In this document: positions 34,697 through 43,127 of the stretch, one piece after another
Numbering within the stretch: the stretch's first letter is position 1
Layout of the letters: the number at the start of each line of letters is the position of its first letter
Source of the DNA: Streptomyces sp. NBC_00539
GTDB lineage: Bacteria > Actinomycetota > Actinomycetes > Streptomycetales > Streptomycetaceae
Direction: 5' to 3'
DNA length: 64,000 nt
Assembly: GCF_036346105.1 (NCBI RefSeq)
Contig: NZ_CP107811.1
Location: forward strand, 1,488,001-1,552,000
Notes under the pieces: model-generated
Told to the model about the DNA's origin: nothing
Seen by the model: the letters and a program-made list of their open reading frames with translations, nothing else
Database searches by the model: none
Translations under genes and position numbers: made by a program

Positions 34697-34813
34697 CTAG
34701 CGGGCCGCGTAGGCGGCCTGGACCTCGTCGGAGCGGTCGGTCCACCAGTTCAGCAGAGCCTCGTCCGTCAGGAACATCTCGCCGAAGGTGGGGTCCTCAC
34801 GGTCGAGGTAGAA
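34697..34813 (-). pseudogene. 3' extension of the phosphotransferase gene beyond an in-frame TAG
   Basis: Reading on in the frame of the kinase gene at 34814-35728, past its TAG, gives 38 sensible codons (FYLDREDPTFGEMFLTDE and on to EVQAAYAAR) and then a second TAG at 34697-34699. The extension looks like the family's normal C-terminus, so the first TAG is probably a nonsense mutation (for example CAG to TAG). Confidence 0.65.
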
Positions 34814-35728
34814 CTACAGCTGCCAGAAGTCGGTCAGCCGCTTCCACCACAGGCGCTTCACCGCGTCGGCGAGGTCGCCCTCGGGCAGATCGATCACGGA
34901 CCGGTATCCGGAGCAGAACGCGGCAACGCGGTCGAGGTCGAAGGCACCACCGACCCCGAACTGCACCTGCGCGGTCCGCGCGACCTCCTCCCCGTACGAA
35001 CGGACACCGAGCCGGTCCCAGTCCAGGACCGCCACCACCCGGCCATCGCGGCGCAGCAGGTTGCGGTACTGGAAGTCGCCGTGCGTCCACCCGTACGGCC
35101 CGGCCGGCACCTCGCCGTCCGGCCGGGCACCGGCGTACCGCGCGAGGAGGCGGCGCCGGTCGTGTAGGGCCTCGGCGGCGGCCTTGTCGAAGTCCGTCAC
35201 CGGAGCGGACGGCAAGCGGCTCAGTAGGGCAGCAGCCGCACGGTCGGCCTCGGTCACATCGCGGACCTTGGCCACCGGCGCCTGCTCGGGGACCGGGCCG
35301 GGACCATGCCGCCGCAAACCCTCGTGGAGGCGGCCCAGCAGAGCACCGAGATCGCGCACCTGGTCGAGCGGGAGATCCGTCCCTTGGAGGTGCTCGCCGT
35401 CCACCCACGGCAGGACGCAGTAGCCGTGACCACCGACTTCCGCCACGAGGTCACCGTTGGCCGCGCTCAGCGGCGCCGGCACGGGGATGCCCTCGCGAGC
35501 CAGGTCCACGAGGACCGCAAGGTTCCTGCGGACCTTTGGTAGGGGAACGTCGGCGATCTCCTTGAGCGCGTACACCCCGGTAGCCGTCACGAGCCGCCAG
35601 TTCCGGTTCATCAGGCCGTGGGCAAGGAAACGCCGATCACTTACCGCGCCCAGCCCGAACGCGTCGGACAGGCCAGGCAGTACTGCCGTCAGAGCATCTT
35701 CTCGAGTCGTATCCGTCACCCCCAGCAC
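34814..35728 (-). CDS. Aminoglycoside phosphotransferase-family kinase, prematurely stopped
   Basis: 304 residues of an APH/choline-kinase fold. The catalytic loop THGDFQYRNLL (His-Gly-Asp-x5-Asn) and the metal-binding Asp in AVLDWDRLG are intact. The N-lobe has YALKEI with the ATP-binding Lys. It phosphorylates a small hydroxyl or amine substrate that cannot be predicted. The frame stops at a TAG (34814-34816) directly followed by 38 in-frame codons, so the protein lacks its natural C-terminal helix region unless the TAG is read through. Start codon uncertain: two GTGs (35728 or 35719 region), neither with a good site. Lies inside the corA-bounded segment. Confidence 0.75.
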   Translation of the reverse strand: MLGVTDTTREDALTAVLPGLSDAFGLGAVSDRRFLAHGLMNRNWRLVTATGVYALKEIADVPLPKVRRNLAVLVDLAREGIPVPAPLSAANGDLVAEVGGHGYCVLPWVDGEHLQGTDLPLDQVRDLGALLGRLHEGLRRHGPGPVPEQAPVAKVRDVTEADRAAAALLSRLPSAPVTDFDKAAAEALHDRRRLLARYAGARPDGEVPAGPYGWTHGDFQYRNLLRRDGRVVAVLDWDRLGVRSYGEEVARTAQVQFGVGGAFDLDRVAAFCSGYRSVIDLPEGDLADAVKRLWWKRLTDFWQL

Positions 35729-35914
35729 GGTACGCCGACGCCGAATCGCGCACCCGAATTCGTCACCGGGATCCCCACTGAGAGTCGGAGGGTGAGGCCA
35801 GCCGCGATCGCCACCGGCTCACCCAACTCCGCTCGTGGCGGAGCCGGAACCGTCCCGGCGGCCTCACTACCCTGACCGCCGGACCACCCGCGGCCGTACG
35901 ACGATCGGGAGACC

Positions 35915-36973
35915 ATGACGACGCCCTCCACCGCCCGAATCGAAGACCTCCTGCAGACCGGGGTTCGCGAGGAGGTCTACCCCGGCGCGGTGTGGGCGGT
36001 CGGGGACGCCGACGGCGTCCGCGCGAGCGGAGCCGTCGGCGTCCTCGACCCCGACCAGCCCGACGAACCGATGCGGCTGGACATCGTCTTCGACGTGGCC
36101 AGCCTCACCAAGATCCTCGCCGTCTGGTCCACCATCGGCACGCTCACCGAAGAGGGCAAGCTCGACCTCCACGCCCCTCTGGGCACCTTCTGGGACCAGG
36201 TCGCCGGCCACGCCCTGGCCCGGGCCACGGCCCACCACCTCCTGACCCACACCGCGGGCCTGCCCCTACGCGCCAACCTGAAGAACCTTTACGGCACCGA
36301 CCCCCAGGACATCCGTGACGGCGTCCTCCACGAGACCCTCCACCGCCCACCGGGCGAGGCCGTCGAGTACACCGACCGGGCCGCCCTCGTCCTCGGCTAC
36401 CTCGCCGAGCACCTGTCGGGCCAGCCCCTGGACCGGCTCGCCACCGACCGCGTCTGGGACCCCCTGGGCATGACCCGCACCCGCTTCGGCCCCCTCCCCA
36501 CCACCGAAGCTGCCCGCTGCGCCCCCACCGAGTACGACGACACCACCGGCACCCACCTCAAGGGCACCGCCCACGACTTCTCCGCCCGCCTCTTGGGCGG
36601 CGTCTGCGGCATCGCCGGCACCTTCTCCGTCCTCGACGACCTCGCCCTCTTCCTCCGCCACATGCTCGCCCCCACCCAGGCAGCCTTCGGCCCCACCTGG
36701 ATCAAGGACTCCCTCCGCATCCACACCGGCGCCCTCACCCCCGCCCGCGGCCTCTTCTGGCACCCCGCCCCCGGCACCGACCCCGCCGAGGACGTCTGGG
36801 TCCACTACGGCTTCACCGGCACGGGCATGTGGATCAGCCCCATCCAGGGGCGCTGGGCCGTCCTCCTCACGAACAAACTCCGCTTCAACCGCGACCGCGA
36901 ACCCCTGACGGAGATCCGCAACGCCTACCGTCTCAGCGCATTCCCGGTGAATGTTCCGAGGATCCAAGCCTGA
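35915..36973 (+). CDS. Class C beta-lactamase-like serine hydrolase
   Basis: 352 residues with the SxxK nucleophile motif Ser63-Leu-Thr-Lys66 (FDVASLTKILAV), the second motif YTD (VEYTDRAALVLGYL) replacing YxN, and HYGFTGTG in the place of the KTG/HxG motif. No signal peptide is visible, so it is probably cytoplasmic and more likely an esterase or D-aminopeptidase relative than a true beta-lactamase. It lies in the corA-bounded segment, in convergent orientation to nothing recognisable. Confidence 0.85.
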   Translation: MTTPSTARIEDLLQTGVREEVYPGAVWAVGDADGVRASGAVGVLDPDQPDEPMRLDIVFDVASLTKILAVWSTIGTLTEEGKLDLHAPLGTFWDQVAGHALARATAHHLLTHTAGLPLRANLKNLYGTDPQDIRDGVLHETLHRPPGEAVEYTDRAALVLGYLAEHLSGQPLDRLATDRVWDPLGMTRTRFGPLPTTEAARCAPTEYDDTTGTHLKGTAHDFSARLLGGVCGIAGTFSVLDDLALFLRHMLAPTQAAFGPTWIKDSLRIHTGALTPARGLFWHPAPGTDPAEDVWVHYGFTGTGMWISPIQGRWAVLLTNKLRFNRDREPLTEIRNAYRLSAFPVNVPRIQA

Positions 36974-37162
36974 CTGCAGCTGCGTCCGCGTGGTGGCTTA
37001 CGCAGGCGTCAACTCCCTGAGTGCCCTTTGTAGCGCGTCGCTCATGTTGCATTGGCTCGAATTGTCACGTCACGGCAGCGGTGCGGCGGCCGCCACCCCG
37101 ACCAGGTCCGGGAGCGCGACCCTGCGGGGTTACCGAATGAACGCTGAGCAAGTTGTCCGGAG

Positions 37163-37642
37163 GTGGAAACAAGAGGCAGTCGTAGGGGCGTGCCAGCGCC
37201 GCGGGACGCCAACGTCCGGAAGGTGATGACCGCCCAACGCAACCGGGACACTGCGCCAGAGCTGGCGCTGCGCCGCGCCCTTCACGCGTTGGGCTTCCGT
37301 TACCGCGTGGACTTGCCGATCCCAGGAATGCGGCGTCGGCGCGCTGACGTCACCTTCACACGCTGGCGGACGGCGGTGTTCGTCCAAGGGTGCTTCTGGC
37401 ACGCCTGCCCGACACATCAGCACGCTCCGAAGCACAACTCCGAGTGGTGGCGCAGGAAGTTCGACACCAACGTTCACCGGGACGAGGAGACCGATGCGCA
37501 CCTCGCGCTCCTGGGCTGGCTACCACTCCGCATCTGGGAGCACGAAAGCGTGGACGGTGCTGTTCGGCGCGTGACGGCGGCCCTCGCCACCCGGGGTCAT
37601 CCCCTGGCCCTGCGGCTGGACGCCCGGGACGTCGACACGTGA
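37163..37642 (+). CDS. vsr: Very short patch repair (Vsr-type) endonuclease
   Basis: 159 residues. Vsr hallmarks are QRNRDTAPELALRRALHALG, catalytic Asp62 in RRRADVTF, GCFWHACP with His80, and EWWRRKFDTNVHRDEETD. Vsr nicks 5' of the T in T:G mismatches that arise from deamination of 5-methylcytosine. The family normally accompanies a cytosine-5 methyltransferase (Dcm-like), but none is seen here. The N-terminus is uncertain: GTG at 37163 is taken because PRDANVRKVM before the core is typical of the family. An ATG at 37226 would remove it. Base composition of this part looks lower in GC than the chromosome around it. Confidence 0.88.
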   Translation: METRGSRRGVPAPRDANVRKVMTAQRNRDTAPELALRRALHALGFRYRVDLPIPGMRRRRADVTFTRWRTAVFVQGCFWHACPTHQHAPKHNSEWWRRKFDTNVHRDEETDAHLALLGWLPLRIWEHESVDGAVRRVTAALATRGHPLALRLDARDVDT

Positions 37643-37690
37643 CGTCAGGCCGGAACAGCACCGCCACGTACGACGGCGTCATCGCCCTGA

Positions 37691-38839
37691 CTAGGACGGT
37701 ACGGCTCCCGCTGAAGCACCCGGTTCGTCTGCCGCTGACGGGTGCACGTACCTGCCCTCATTGAACGGGGTGAACCAAGCATCGAACGACATGGGCACCA
37801 CCCCCAGGGTGGAGCCGACCACGCTCTCATCGATGCCGTCCATCGAATCGTCGTACAGCCACTCGTGGTCCATGTCCTCGTACACGCTGTCGGCGAAGGT
37901 CGCGAGGGCAGCCGAAACGCCCTCTTCGAGGAGTCCGAACAGATCGAGGTTCGCATTCGCCTGACGCAGCAGCAGTCTCAGGGCCAGCTCTTCGGCGATG
38001 CAGCTCAGCTGGCCGAAGTTCCCCGCCGTGAACCGGGTGGTCATGGCGATCACTGTTACCAGGAAGCGGCGGGCGAATCGGGTGTCGTACTGCAGGGCGT
38101 ACCTCTCTGGCAGGTCCTCCAGGTGCCACAGGGAGCCGTCGCACTCTCCGACTGTGCTCTCCTCCCCTTCCAGGGTGTGCACGTCATCGAACAACTCGTC
38201 GATCAGGACATCGATGGCGTAGACCAGGGCGCCGGCAGCCAAGCGAGCGTCCTCGGGCGATACGACGGAGTCCCAATCGTTGCCGTCCTCGCCCTCGAGG
38301 TCATCGGGTCCACCAAACATGACGGGCGGGAAGGAACGCAGCTCGTCTGCCAATACGAGCATCCGGGCACGCACTTCCTCGGCCTTCGACTGAGCGTCGT
38401 ATTCGCTTCCCTCGACAGCCGGGGGTGGTTCGGAATGACGTGCTTTCCGGGCCGCGGGATCGTCTGGCGGAACGTCGGGGCCGTCAGCCCCAGTGAGGCT
38501 CTCCTGGGCGAGCTCCGGATGCAGGTCGACCTCGCACCGTTTCACCTCCCAGTCCGCGAGCAGTTCGGACCGCATCAGCACCTCGCCCACCACTTCCCGG
38601 ACCACGTCCTCCGCGAACTCGAGCGCCTCGGCGTCGACGAACACCTTGAGCACTGCCCCGCTCGGGTGTACGGCAACGATCGTGTCGAGGAGGTCCACCT
38701 CCATGCCGTCTGGTCCCTCGATGCCGTCGATCGAAGCTAAGCCGTTCTCGATCAGCGCCACGGCTCCGGCACGCTGCAGCGGATCCATCGCCGACGCGCC
38801 TTCCGGGCTACAGATGTCTGCCGTCACTACGTACGTCAC
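37691..38839 (-). CDS. Acidic conserved protein of unknown function
   Basis: 382 residues from a GTG at 38837-38839. The N-terminal ~115 residues (MTYVVTADICSPEG, LIENGLASIDGIEGPDGMEV, WEVKRCEVDLHPELAQESL) form a module I recall from other Streptomyces proteins of unknown role. A variable charged linker and a helical C-terminal half rich in Asp/Glu follow (DELFDDVHTLEGEEST). No membrane segment, signal peptide or catalytic motif is seen. Convergent with vsr, gap 48 bp. Part of the corA-bounded segment. Confidence 0.65.
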   Translation of the reverse strand: MTYVVTADICSPEGASAMDPLQRAGAVALIENGLASIDGIEGPDGMEVDLLDTIVAVHPSGAVLKVFVDAEALEFAEDVVREVVGEVLMRSELLADWEVKRCEVDLHPELAQESLTGADGPDVPPDDPAARKARHSEPPPAVEGSEYDAQSKAEEVRARMLVLADELRSFPPVMFGGPDDLEGEDGNDWDSVVSPEDARLAAGALVYAIDVLIDELFDDVHTLEGEESTVGECDGSLWHLEDLPERYALQYDTRFARRFLVTVIAMTTRFTAGNFGQLSCIAEELALRLLLRQANANLDLFGLLEEGVSAALATFADSVYEDMDHEWLYDDSMDGIDESVVGSTLGVVPMSFDAWFTPFNEGRYVHPSAADEPGASAGAVPS

Positions 38840-39059
38840 GCCTCCGAGCCTGGCAGACGGAACTGAGGTACGGGGCCAGAACCGGCTCGATCGTGGACCC
38901 TCGCTTCGGCCAGAATCTCCCGTCGCACACCGCCAGCACCCTAGACATCATCGGCCCTCAGCACCGAAGGGGGTTCCCGGACCTCCAATTTGTTCGAGCG
39001 GTGGTGACCATGCATCGCGTCAAGCGCCTACTTATCGCTCCCCTGGACCCACACCCTTG

Positions 39060-39202
39060 CCCTGGTCGGCACCATCTACGGCATGAACTTCGAGACCATG
39101 CCGGAGCTCAAGTGGACGGCGGGCTACCCCTTCGCCCTCCTCCTGATGGCAGTCGTCTGCGTCAGCCTCTACGTCATCTTCAAGAAGCGAGACTGGATGT
39201 AG
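39060..39202 (+). pseudogene. Right copy of the corA 3' end (truncated corA fragment)
   Basis: Encodes only the last 47 residues of a CorA protein, including TIYGMNFETMPEL, both partial membrane segments and KKRDWM, then TAG. The 5' part of the gene is absent. It matches 34181-34323 at 136/143 positions without gaps. Homology starts abruptly at CCCTGGTCGG. Confidence 0.95.
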
Positions 39203-39256
39203 GAGTCAGCCGACTCCTCACGCACCAACGGGAGGGGCACCGGCAGCGGTAGCCCG

Positions 39257-39380
39257 TCAGGCATGCACAAGGCCATCCGCCATCACCAGCCGAACGCGGC
39301 GCAGCGCCTGGAGATCGCTCAGGGGATCACCCTCGACGACCAGGAGGTCCGCGCGGAGGCCGGGAGCAGGCGCCCCGCTC
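39257..39380 (-). pseudogene. Amidohydrolase C-terminal remnant
   Basis: On the minus strand the sequence encodes APGLRADLLVVEGDPLSDLQ followed by RRVRLVMADGLVHA and a stop at 39257-39259. This is the standard C-terminus of metal-dependent amidohydrolases (GxxADLxxxxGDPxxD). Upstream the frame soon loses similarity, and there is no barrel domain. A decayed gene end. Confidence 0.6.
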
Positions 39381-39528
39381 GGTGTGCTCCGGCCGGCGCC
39401 CGCGCGGGCAGCGGGCCGGGCGTCGGACGCGGCGATCAGCTGGACGACCCCGCCCGGCTACGTCCGCGACACCCCTGCTGCCCGCCATGGCGTAGGGCGC
39501 GGCAGAGTCGGGCCGACCGGTGCCCCGC

Positions 39529-39881
39529 ATGGTCACCGTCCTGCACGCCGCCGTCGACCGCCCCGGACGCCACGCCTACCGGCTCGCCTTCGCAGCGGCC
39601 CACATCCATATCGCCGGTCCGCACTACTGCGACATGCTGCGCCGCGCCGGCCTGCGCGTCCACCACGCCGCCCGGGCCTCGGCGCCCGCGCCCTAGTCGA
39701 CTCGGGAGTCTTCCTCTACGGCACGCCCGGGAACGTCGCCGCACAGCCGGCCGAATTCGATCGGGCGGGGGTGGACGAAGTTGTCGTCAACGTCTCGGGA
39801 GTGTATTCCGAGCATAGCCGACCGGACGCGGTACGGGACCTCCAGGAGATCCTCGCGGCCTTCCCGGAGGCGACGAACTGA
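39529..39881 (+). pseudogene. Luciferase-like (LLM class) monooxygenase remnant
   Basis: The 3' part encodes LVDSGVFLYGTPGNVAAQ, then EFDRAGVDEVVVNVSGVYSE and DLQEILAAFPEATN, typical of the C-terminus of F420-dependent LLM enzymes. The preceding stretch (HIHIAGPHYCDMLRRAG) is in another frame, with the switch near 39680, so the gene is frameshifted and lacks most of its N-terminal barrel. Confidence 0.55.
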
Positions 39882-39955
39882 ACCATGAACGGGTACGAGA
39901 GGCAGAGGCATCACCGCGTGCCGCCCTCCCGCACGCGGTGAGGAGAGGCAGGACG

Positions 39956-41197
39956 GTGCCCGACGACATCGCCCGATGGCTGAACGAGCACGCCAACCCG
40001 TTGAGCACCCTGACCCCCGGCGCGCCGGTGGAGGACCTGAAACCCCTGGGCGAGGCACTGCGGGGGACACGGATCGTCGGTCTGGGGGAATCCACCCACG
40101 GCACGGGCGAGTTCTTCCGCCTGAAGCACCGCATCGTGGAGTTCCTGGTCTGTGAGGAGGGGTTCACCACCCTCGCCATGGAGGCCAGCCAGTCCGCCGC
40201 CCGCGCGCTCGACGCGTACGTCCGTTACGGCACGGGCTCCCCCGAACGGCTCGTCACCAGGCTGGGCTTCTGGACCTGGCGCACCCGCGAGATGGTCGAC
40301 CTCGTCGAGTGGCTGCGCGCCCACAACCGCGACCTGCCCGAAGGACGCCGGATCCGCTTCATGGGAACCGACCCCCAGCTCTGCGCCGACTCGGTCGAGG
40401 CCGTCGCCGCCTTTCTGCGCCGGACGGTGCCCGATCAGGCCGGGCGCATGGGCGCCTTGGACGTGCTGGCGCAGGCCCGCCCGGGCTCGCGTCCAGACCC
40501 GGGCAAGGCCCTGTTGCGGCGCGCCGAGGAGATCGCCCGCCTCGTCGCGGACCACGTCGAGCGGTCGGGTCCCGGCGACGACGCCGACGAGGCTCTGGAA
40601 CACGCGCAGATCCTGGTCCGCGCCGCCGACCTGGTGACCCGACCCTTGGGGCCCTCGGCCGGCGAGTACGGCGTGTACGCCGCGCGTGACCGCTACATGG
40701 CCGAGGCCGTCGCACGGCTCGTGGACGACGACCCCCAGGCTCGCGTCATGGTCTGGGCACACAACGGGCACATCGCGAAGGGCACGTACGGGCAACAGGT
40801 GCCTGCCCTCGGCAGCAGACTCCGCGAACGGTACGGCAACGCCTACTACGCGTTGGCCCTCCTCTTCGGCAAGGGCTCCTTCCTGGCCCGCCGCGGCAAC
40901 GACCTCCAGCGCCCACCGGCCCGCCACCGCATCGGCACCGGCCTCCGCTCCCTGGAGGCCAGGCTCACGCACGCCGTACCCGGCGACTACTACGCGGACC
41001 TCCGCGGCGCGGGTTCCCCCGCCGACGCCGCGCCCTGGCTGCACGCCCCGCACGCGCAGCGCAGCTTCGGCGCCAACGTCCAACGGTTCCTCTACCGCTT
41101 GAACACCGCCCCGCTCGTCCCGGCCGAGGACTACGACGGCATCGCGTTCGTGGCACGCTCGACCTGCTCCCACCTGCTGCCCCCGGCGGAGGACTGA
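39956..41197 (+). CDS. Erythromycin esterase-family protein
   Basis: 413 residues from the GTG at 39956, which has AGGAGAGG 7 bp upstream; an earlier GTG at 39938 overlaps that site. The Ere active-site segment IVGLGESTHGTGEFF gives Glu45 and catalytic-base His48. FRLKHRIVEFLV and the downstream VMVWAHNGHIAKG with two His match EreA/EreB/succinoglycan-biosynthesis-related esterases. It would hydrolyse an ester or lactone in the cytoplasm. True macrolide esterase activity is not implied, since most chromosomal family members have unknown substrates. Confidence 0.85.
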   Translation: MPDDIARWLNEHANPLSTLTPGAPVEDLKPLGEALRGTRIVGLGESTHGTGEFFRLKHRIVEFLVCEEGFTTLAMEASQSAARALDAYVRYGTGSPERLVTRLGFWTWRTREMVDLVEWLRAHNRDLPEGRRIRFMGTDPQLCADSVEAVAAFLRRTVPDQAGRMGALDVLAQARPGSRPDPGKALLRRAEEIARLVADHVERSGPGDDADEALEHAQILVRAADLVTRPLGPSAGEYGVYAARDRYMAEAVARLVDDDPQARVMVWAHNGHIAKGTYGQQVPALGSRLRERYGNAYYALALLFGKGSFLARRGNDLQRPPARHRIGTGLRSLEARLTHAVPGDYYADLRGAGSPADAAPWLHAPHAQRSFGANVQRFLYRLNTAPLVPAEDYDGIAFVARSTCSHLLPPAED

Positions 41198-41351
41198 GGT
41201 TCTCTCACGGCACAGGTCGAGCGCGGCGTTCAGAGTGAGCTGCCACATCGGTTCGGCCCCGGTGCCCAATGCCGCAGGGCAGAGCCAGTCCGGCAGCTGT
41301 GCCGGCGCCGGTGCTGGGGTTCAGGGATTGCGGAGCCTCACGGCGCAGAGC

Positions 41352-41762
41352 TCAGGCGGACGGGGACGGGGCGATCTCGGCGATCAGGGCCTCGATCAGC
41401 TGCTTGATCTTGTCGCGGATCGGGCGGACGGCCTCGACGCCCTGGCCGGCCGGGTCCTCCAGCTTCCAGTCCAGGTAGCGCTTGCCGGGGAAGACCGGGC
41501 AGGTGTCCCCGCACCCCATGGTGATGCACACGTCGGACGCCTGCACGGCCTCGACGGTGAGGATCTTCGGGGTCTCGGCGGACATGTCGATGCCGACCTC
41601 GCGCATGGCCTCGACCGCGGCCGGGTTGACGGAGTCAGCGGGGGCGGACCCGGCCGAGCGGACCTCGACGCGGTCGCCGGCCAGGTGGGTCAGCCAGGCA
41701 GCGGCCATCTGGGAGCGGCCTGCGTTGTGGACACAGACGAACAGCACGGAGGGCTTGGACAC
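41352..41762 (-). CDS. arsC: Arsenate reductase (LMW-phosphatase type)
   Basis: 136 residues. The CX5R phosphatase loop is Cys10-VHNAG-Arg16 (FVCVHNAGRSQ). Further Cys at 79, 84 and 88 (MGCGDTCPVFPGK) provide the redox relay, as in thioredoxin- or mycothiol/mycoredoxin-coupled actinobacterial arsenate reductases. It reduces As(V) to As(III). Divergent from arsR1-aqpS, so controlled from the same 80-bp region. Confidence 0.94.
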   Translation of the reverse strand: MSKPSVLFVCVHNAGRSQMAAAWLTHLAGDRVEVRSAGSAPADSVNPAAVEAMREVGIDMSAETPKILTVEAVQASDVCITMGCGDTCPVFPGKRYLDWKLEDPAGQGVEAVRPIRDKIKQLIEALIAEIAPSPSA

Positions 41763-41844
41763 AGCGGGTCTCTTCTCGCGGGCGGGGCGGGCGCGTACCG
41801 GCGGACGATGGCGTCAGCCGTCGCCGATGTGAAAGTATCAGCCC

Positions 41845-42159
41845 ATGATGACGTCAGTCGACACTGATCTGATGAAGGTTCTCGCCGACCCGCTCAGGCT
41901 GCAGATCGTGACCCTGCTCGCGCGGGAGACGCTCTGCACGACCCACCTCGTGGAAGAGACGGGTGCCAAGCAGACCAACCTCTCCAACCACCTGAAGGTG
42001 CTGCGCGAGGCCGGGGTCGTGGACACGGAGCCGTGCGGGAGGTTCACCTACTACCGCCTGCGCCCGGAAGTCATCGAATCGCTCGCCGGTCGGTTCGCCG
42101 ACCTCGCCCGGACCGCGCGCGCCACCGCAGGGGCGAACCTCAAGCGGTCCTGCCCCTGA
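41845..42159 (+). CDS. arsR: ArsR/SmtB-family repressor 1
   Basis: 104 residues with a winged helix (GAKQTNLSNHLKVLREAGVV). A single Cys31 sits where ArsR proteins have their ELCVCDL metal motif (RETLCTTHLVEE), and another Cys lies at the extreme C-terminus (RSCP). As(III) sensing could use this pair or a third Cys from a partner. ATG at 41845 with a second ATG one codon on. First gene of arsR1-aqpS; its stop codon abuts a four-copy 18-bp tandem repeat. Confidence 0.88.
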   Translation: MMTSVDTDLMKVLADPLRLQIVTLLARETLCTTHLVEETGAKQTNLSNHLKVLREAGVVDTEPCGRFTYYRLRPEVIESLAGRFADLARTARATAGANLKRSCP

Positions 42160-42230
42160 CAGGTCGTCCCTTCCGGACAGGTCGTCCCTTCCGGACAGGT
42201 CGTCCCCGCCGGACAGGGCGTCCCTTCCGG
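42159..42230 (+). repeat. 18-bp tandem repeat after arsR1, four copies
   Basis: ACAGGTCGTCCCTTCCGG at 42159 and 42177 (identical), then 42195 (two changes) and 42213 (one change). The first base of unit 1 is the last base of the arsR1 TGA. Located between arsR1 and aqpS, within the presumed operon. Confidence 0.9.
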
Positions 42231-42313
42231 GTCTTGCCCGACCCGCGCCGCCCGGCAAGATCCGCGTGGGACGGCCCGGCCCGCTCAGCCCCCCTGCCCG
42301 AGGAGAACCTGCC

Positions 42314-43090
42314 TTGACTGCCACCGAGCCCCAGGCCGCCCCGATACCGGCCGACGCTCCCCCACCCGCGCCCGGCGCGGTCCCGCCCCGCAGCCCACTG
42401 GTCGCGCGTGCGTCCGCCGAACTGGTCGGCACCGCCGCCCTGGTCGCGATCGTCGTCGGCTCCGGCATCCAGGCCACCGAGCTGACCCAGGACGTGGCCC
42501 TGCAGCTGTTGGCGAACTCCACCGCAACGGTCTTCGGCCTCGGAGTACTGATCACCCTCCTCGGCCCGGTCTCGGGCGCCCACTTCAATCCGGCGGTGAC
42601 CTTGGCGCAGTGGTGGACCGCCCGGCGCGGGGGCGCGGCAGTCACCGCGCGCGAGCCGGCTGCGTACGTGTCCTCCCAGATCGCCGGCGCCGTTGCCGGT
42701 GCGGTCCTCGCGGACGCCATGTTCGGCGAGCCCCTGGTGAAGTGGTCCACGCACGACCGCTCGGGCGGCGGCCTGCTGCTCGGCGAGGTGGTCGCCACGG
42801 CCGGGCTGATCCTGCTGGTCTTCGGCCTGGCCGAGACCGACAGGCTGCGCTTCGCGCCCGCCGCCGTGGCCTCGTACATCGGGGCCGCCTACTGGTTCAC
42901 CTCCTCCACGTCCTTCGCGAACCCCGCCGTGACCATCGGCCGCGCCTTCACCGACACCTTCGCGGGCATCGCGCCGTCGTCGGTGGCCGGTTTCATCGGG
43001 ATGCAGCTGATCGGTGCGGTCGTGGGGCTGGCGCTGGTCGCGCTGATCTTCCAAAAGGCCAAGGACACCGAGGAGTCGTCCGTGGCGTGA
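42314..43090 (+). CDS. Aquaporin/MIP channel of the ars cluster
   Basis: 258 residues from the TTG at 42314, chosen because GAGGAGA lies 7 bp upstream. Six membrane helices and two half-helix NPA motifs, HFNPAVT and FANPAVT. Located directly after arsR1 and opposite arsC. In Sinorhizobium meliloti AqpS replaces an ArsB pump: arsenate is reduced inside and As(OH)3 leaves by the channel. The same logic fits here, since no ArsB or Acr3 is in the window. A pump elsewhere cannot be excluded. Confidence 0.88.
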   Translation: MTATEPQAAPIPADAPPPAPGAVPPRSPLVARASAELVGTAALVAIVVGSGIQATELTQDVALQLLANSTATVFGLGVLITLLGPVSGAHFNPAVTLAQWWTARRGGAAVTAREPAAYVSSQIAGAVAGAVLADAMFGEPLVKWSTHDRSGGGLLLGEVVATAGLILLVFGLAETDRLRFAPAAVASYIGAAYWFTSSTSFANPAVTIGRAFTDTFAGIAPSSVAGFIGMQLIGAVVGLALVALIFQKAKDTEESSVA

Positions 43091-43127
43091 CGCCGTGCAG
43101 GGACGGGGTGAGGGCCGGCTGCGCGGC

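Noticed and set aside
34324-39059. A complete integrative element
   Set aside because: No integrase, relaxase, transposase, terminal inverted repeats or tRNA target was found; only the direct corA repeats support mobility, so it is reported as a finding rather than annotated as a mobile element.
42159-42230. CRISPR-like regular repeat array
   Set aside because: The units are contiguous with no spacers and only 18 bp long; it is a simple tandem repeat. No cas genes are present.
42314-43090. Second glycerol facilitator
   Set aside because: It lacks the Asp after the second NPA that marks aquaglyceroporins such as the gene at 50860, and it is flanked by arsR and arsC.
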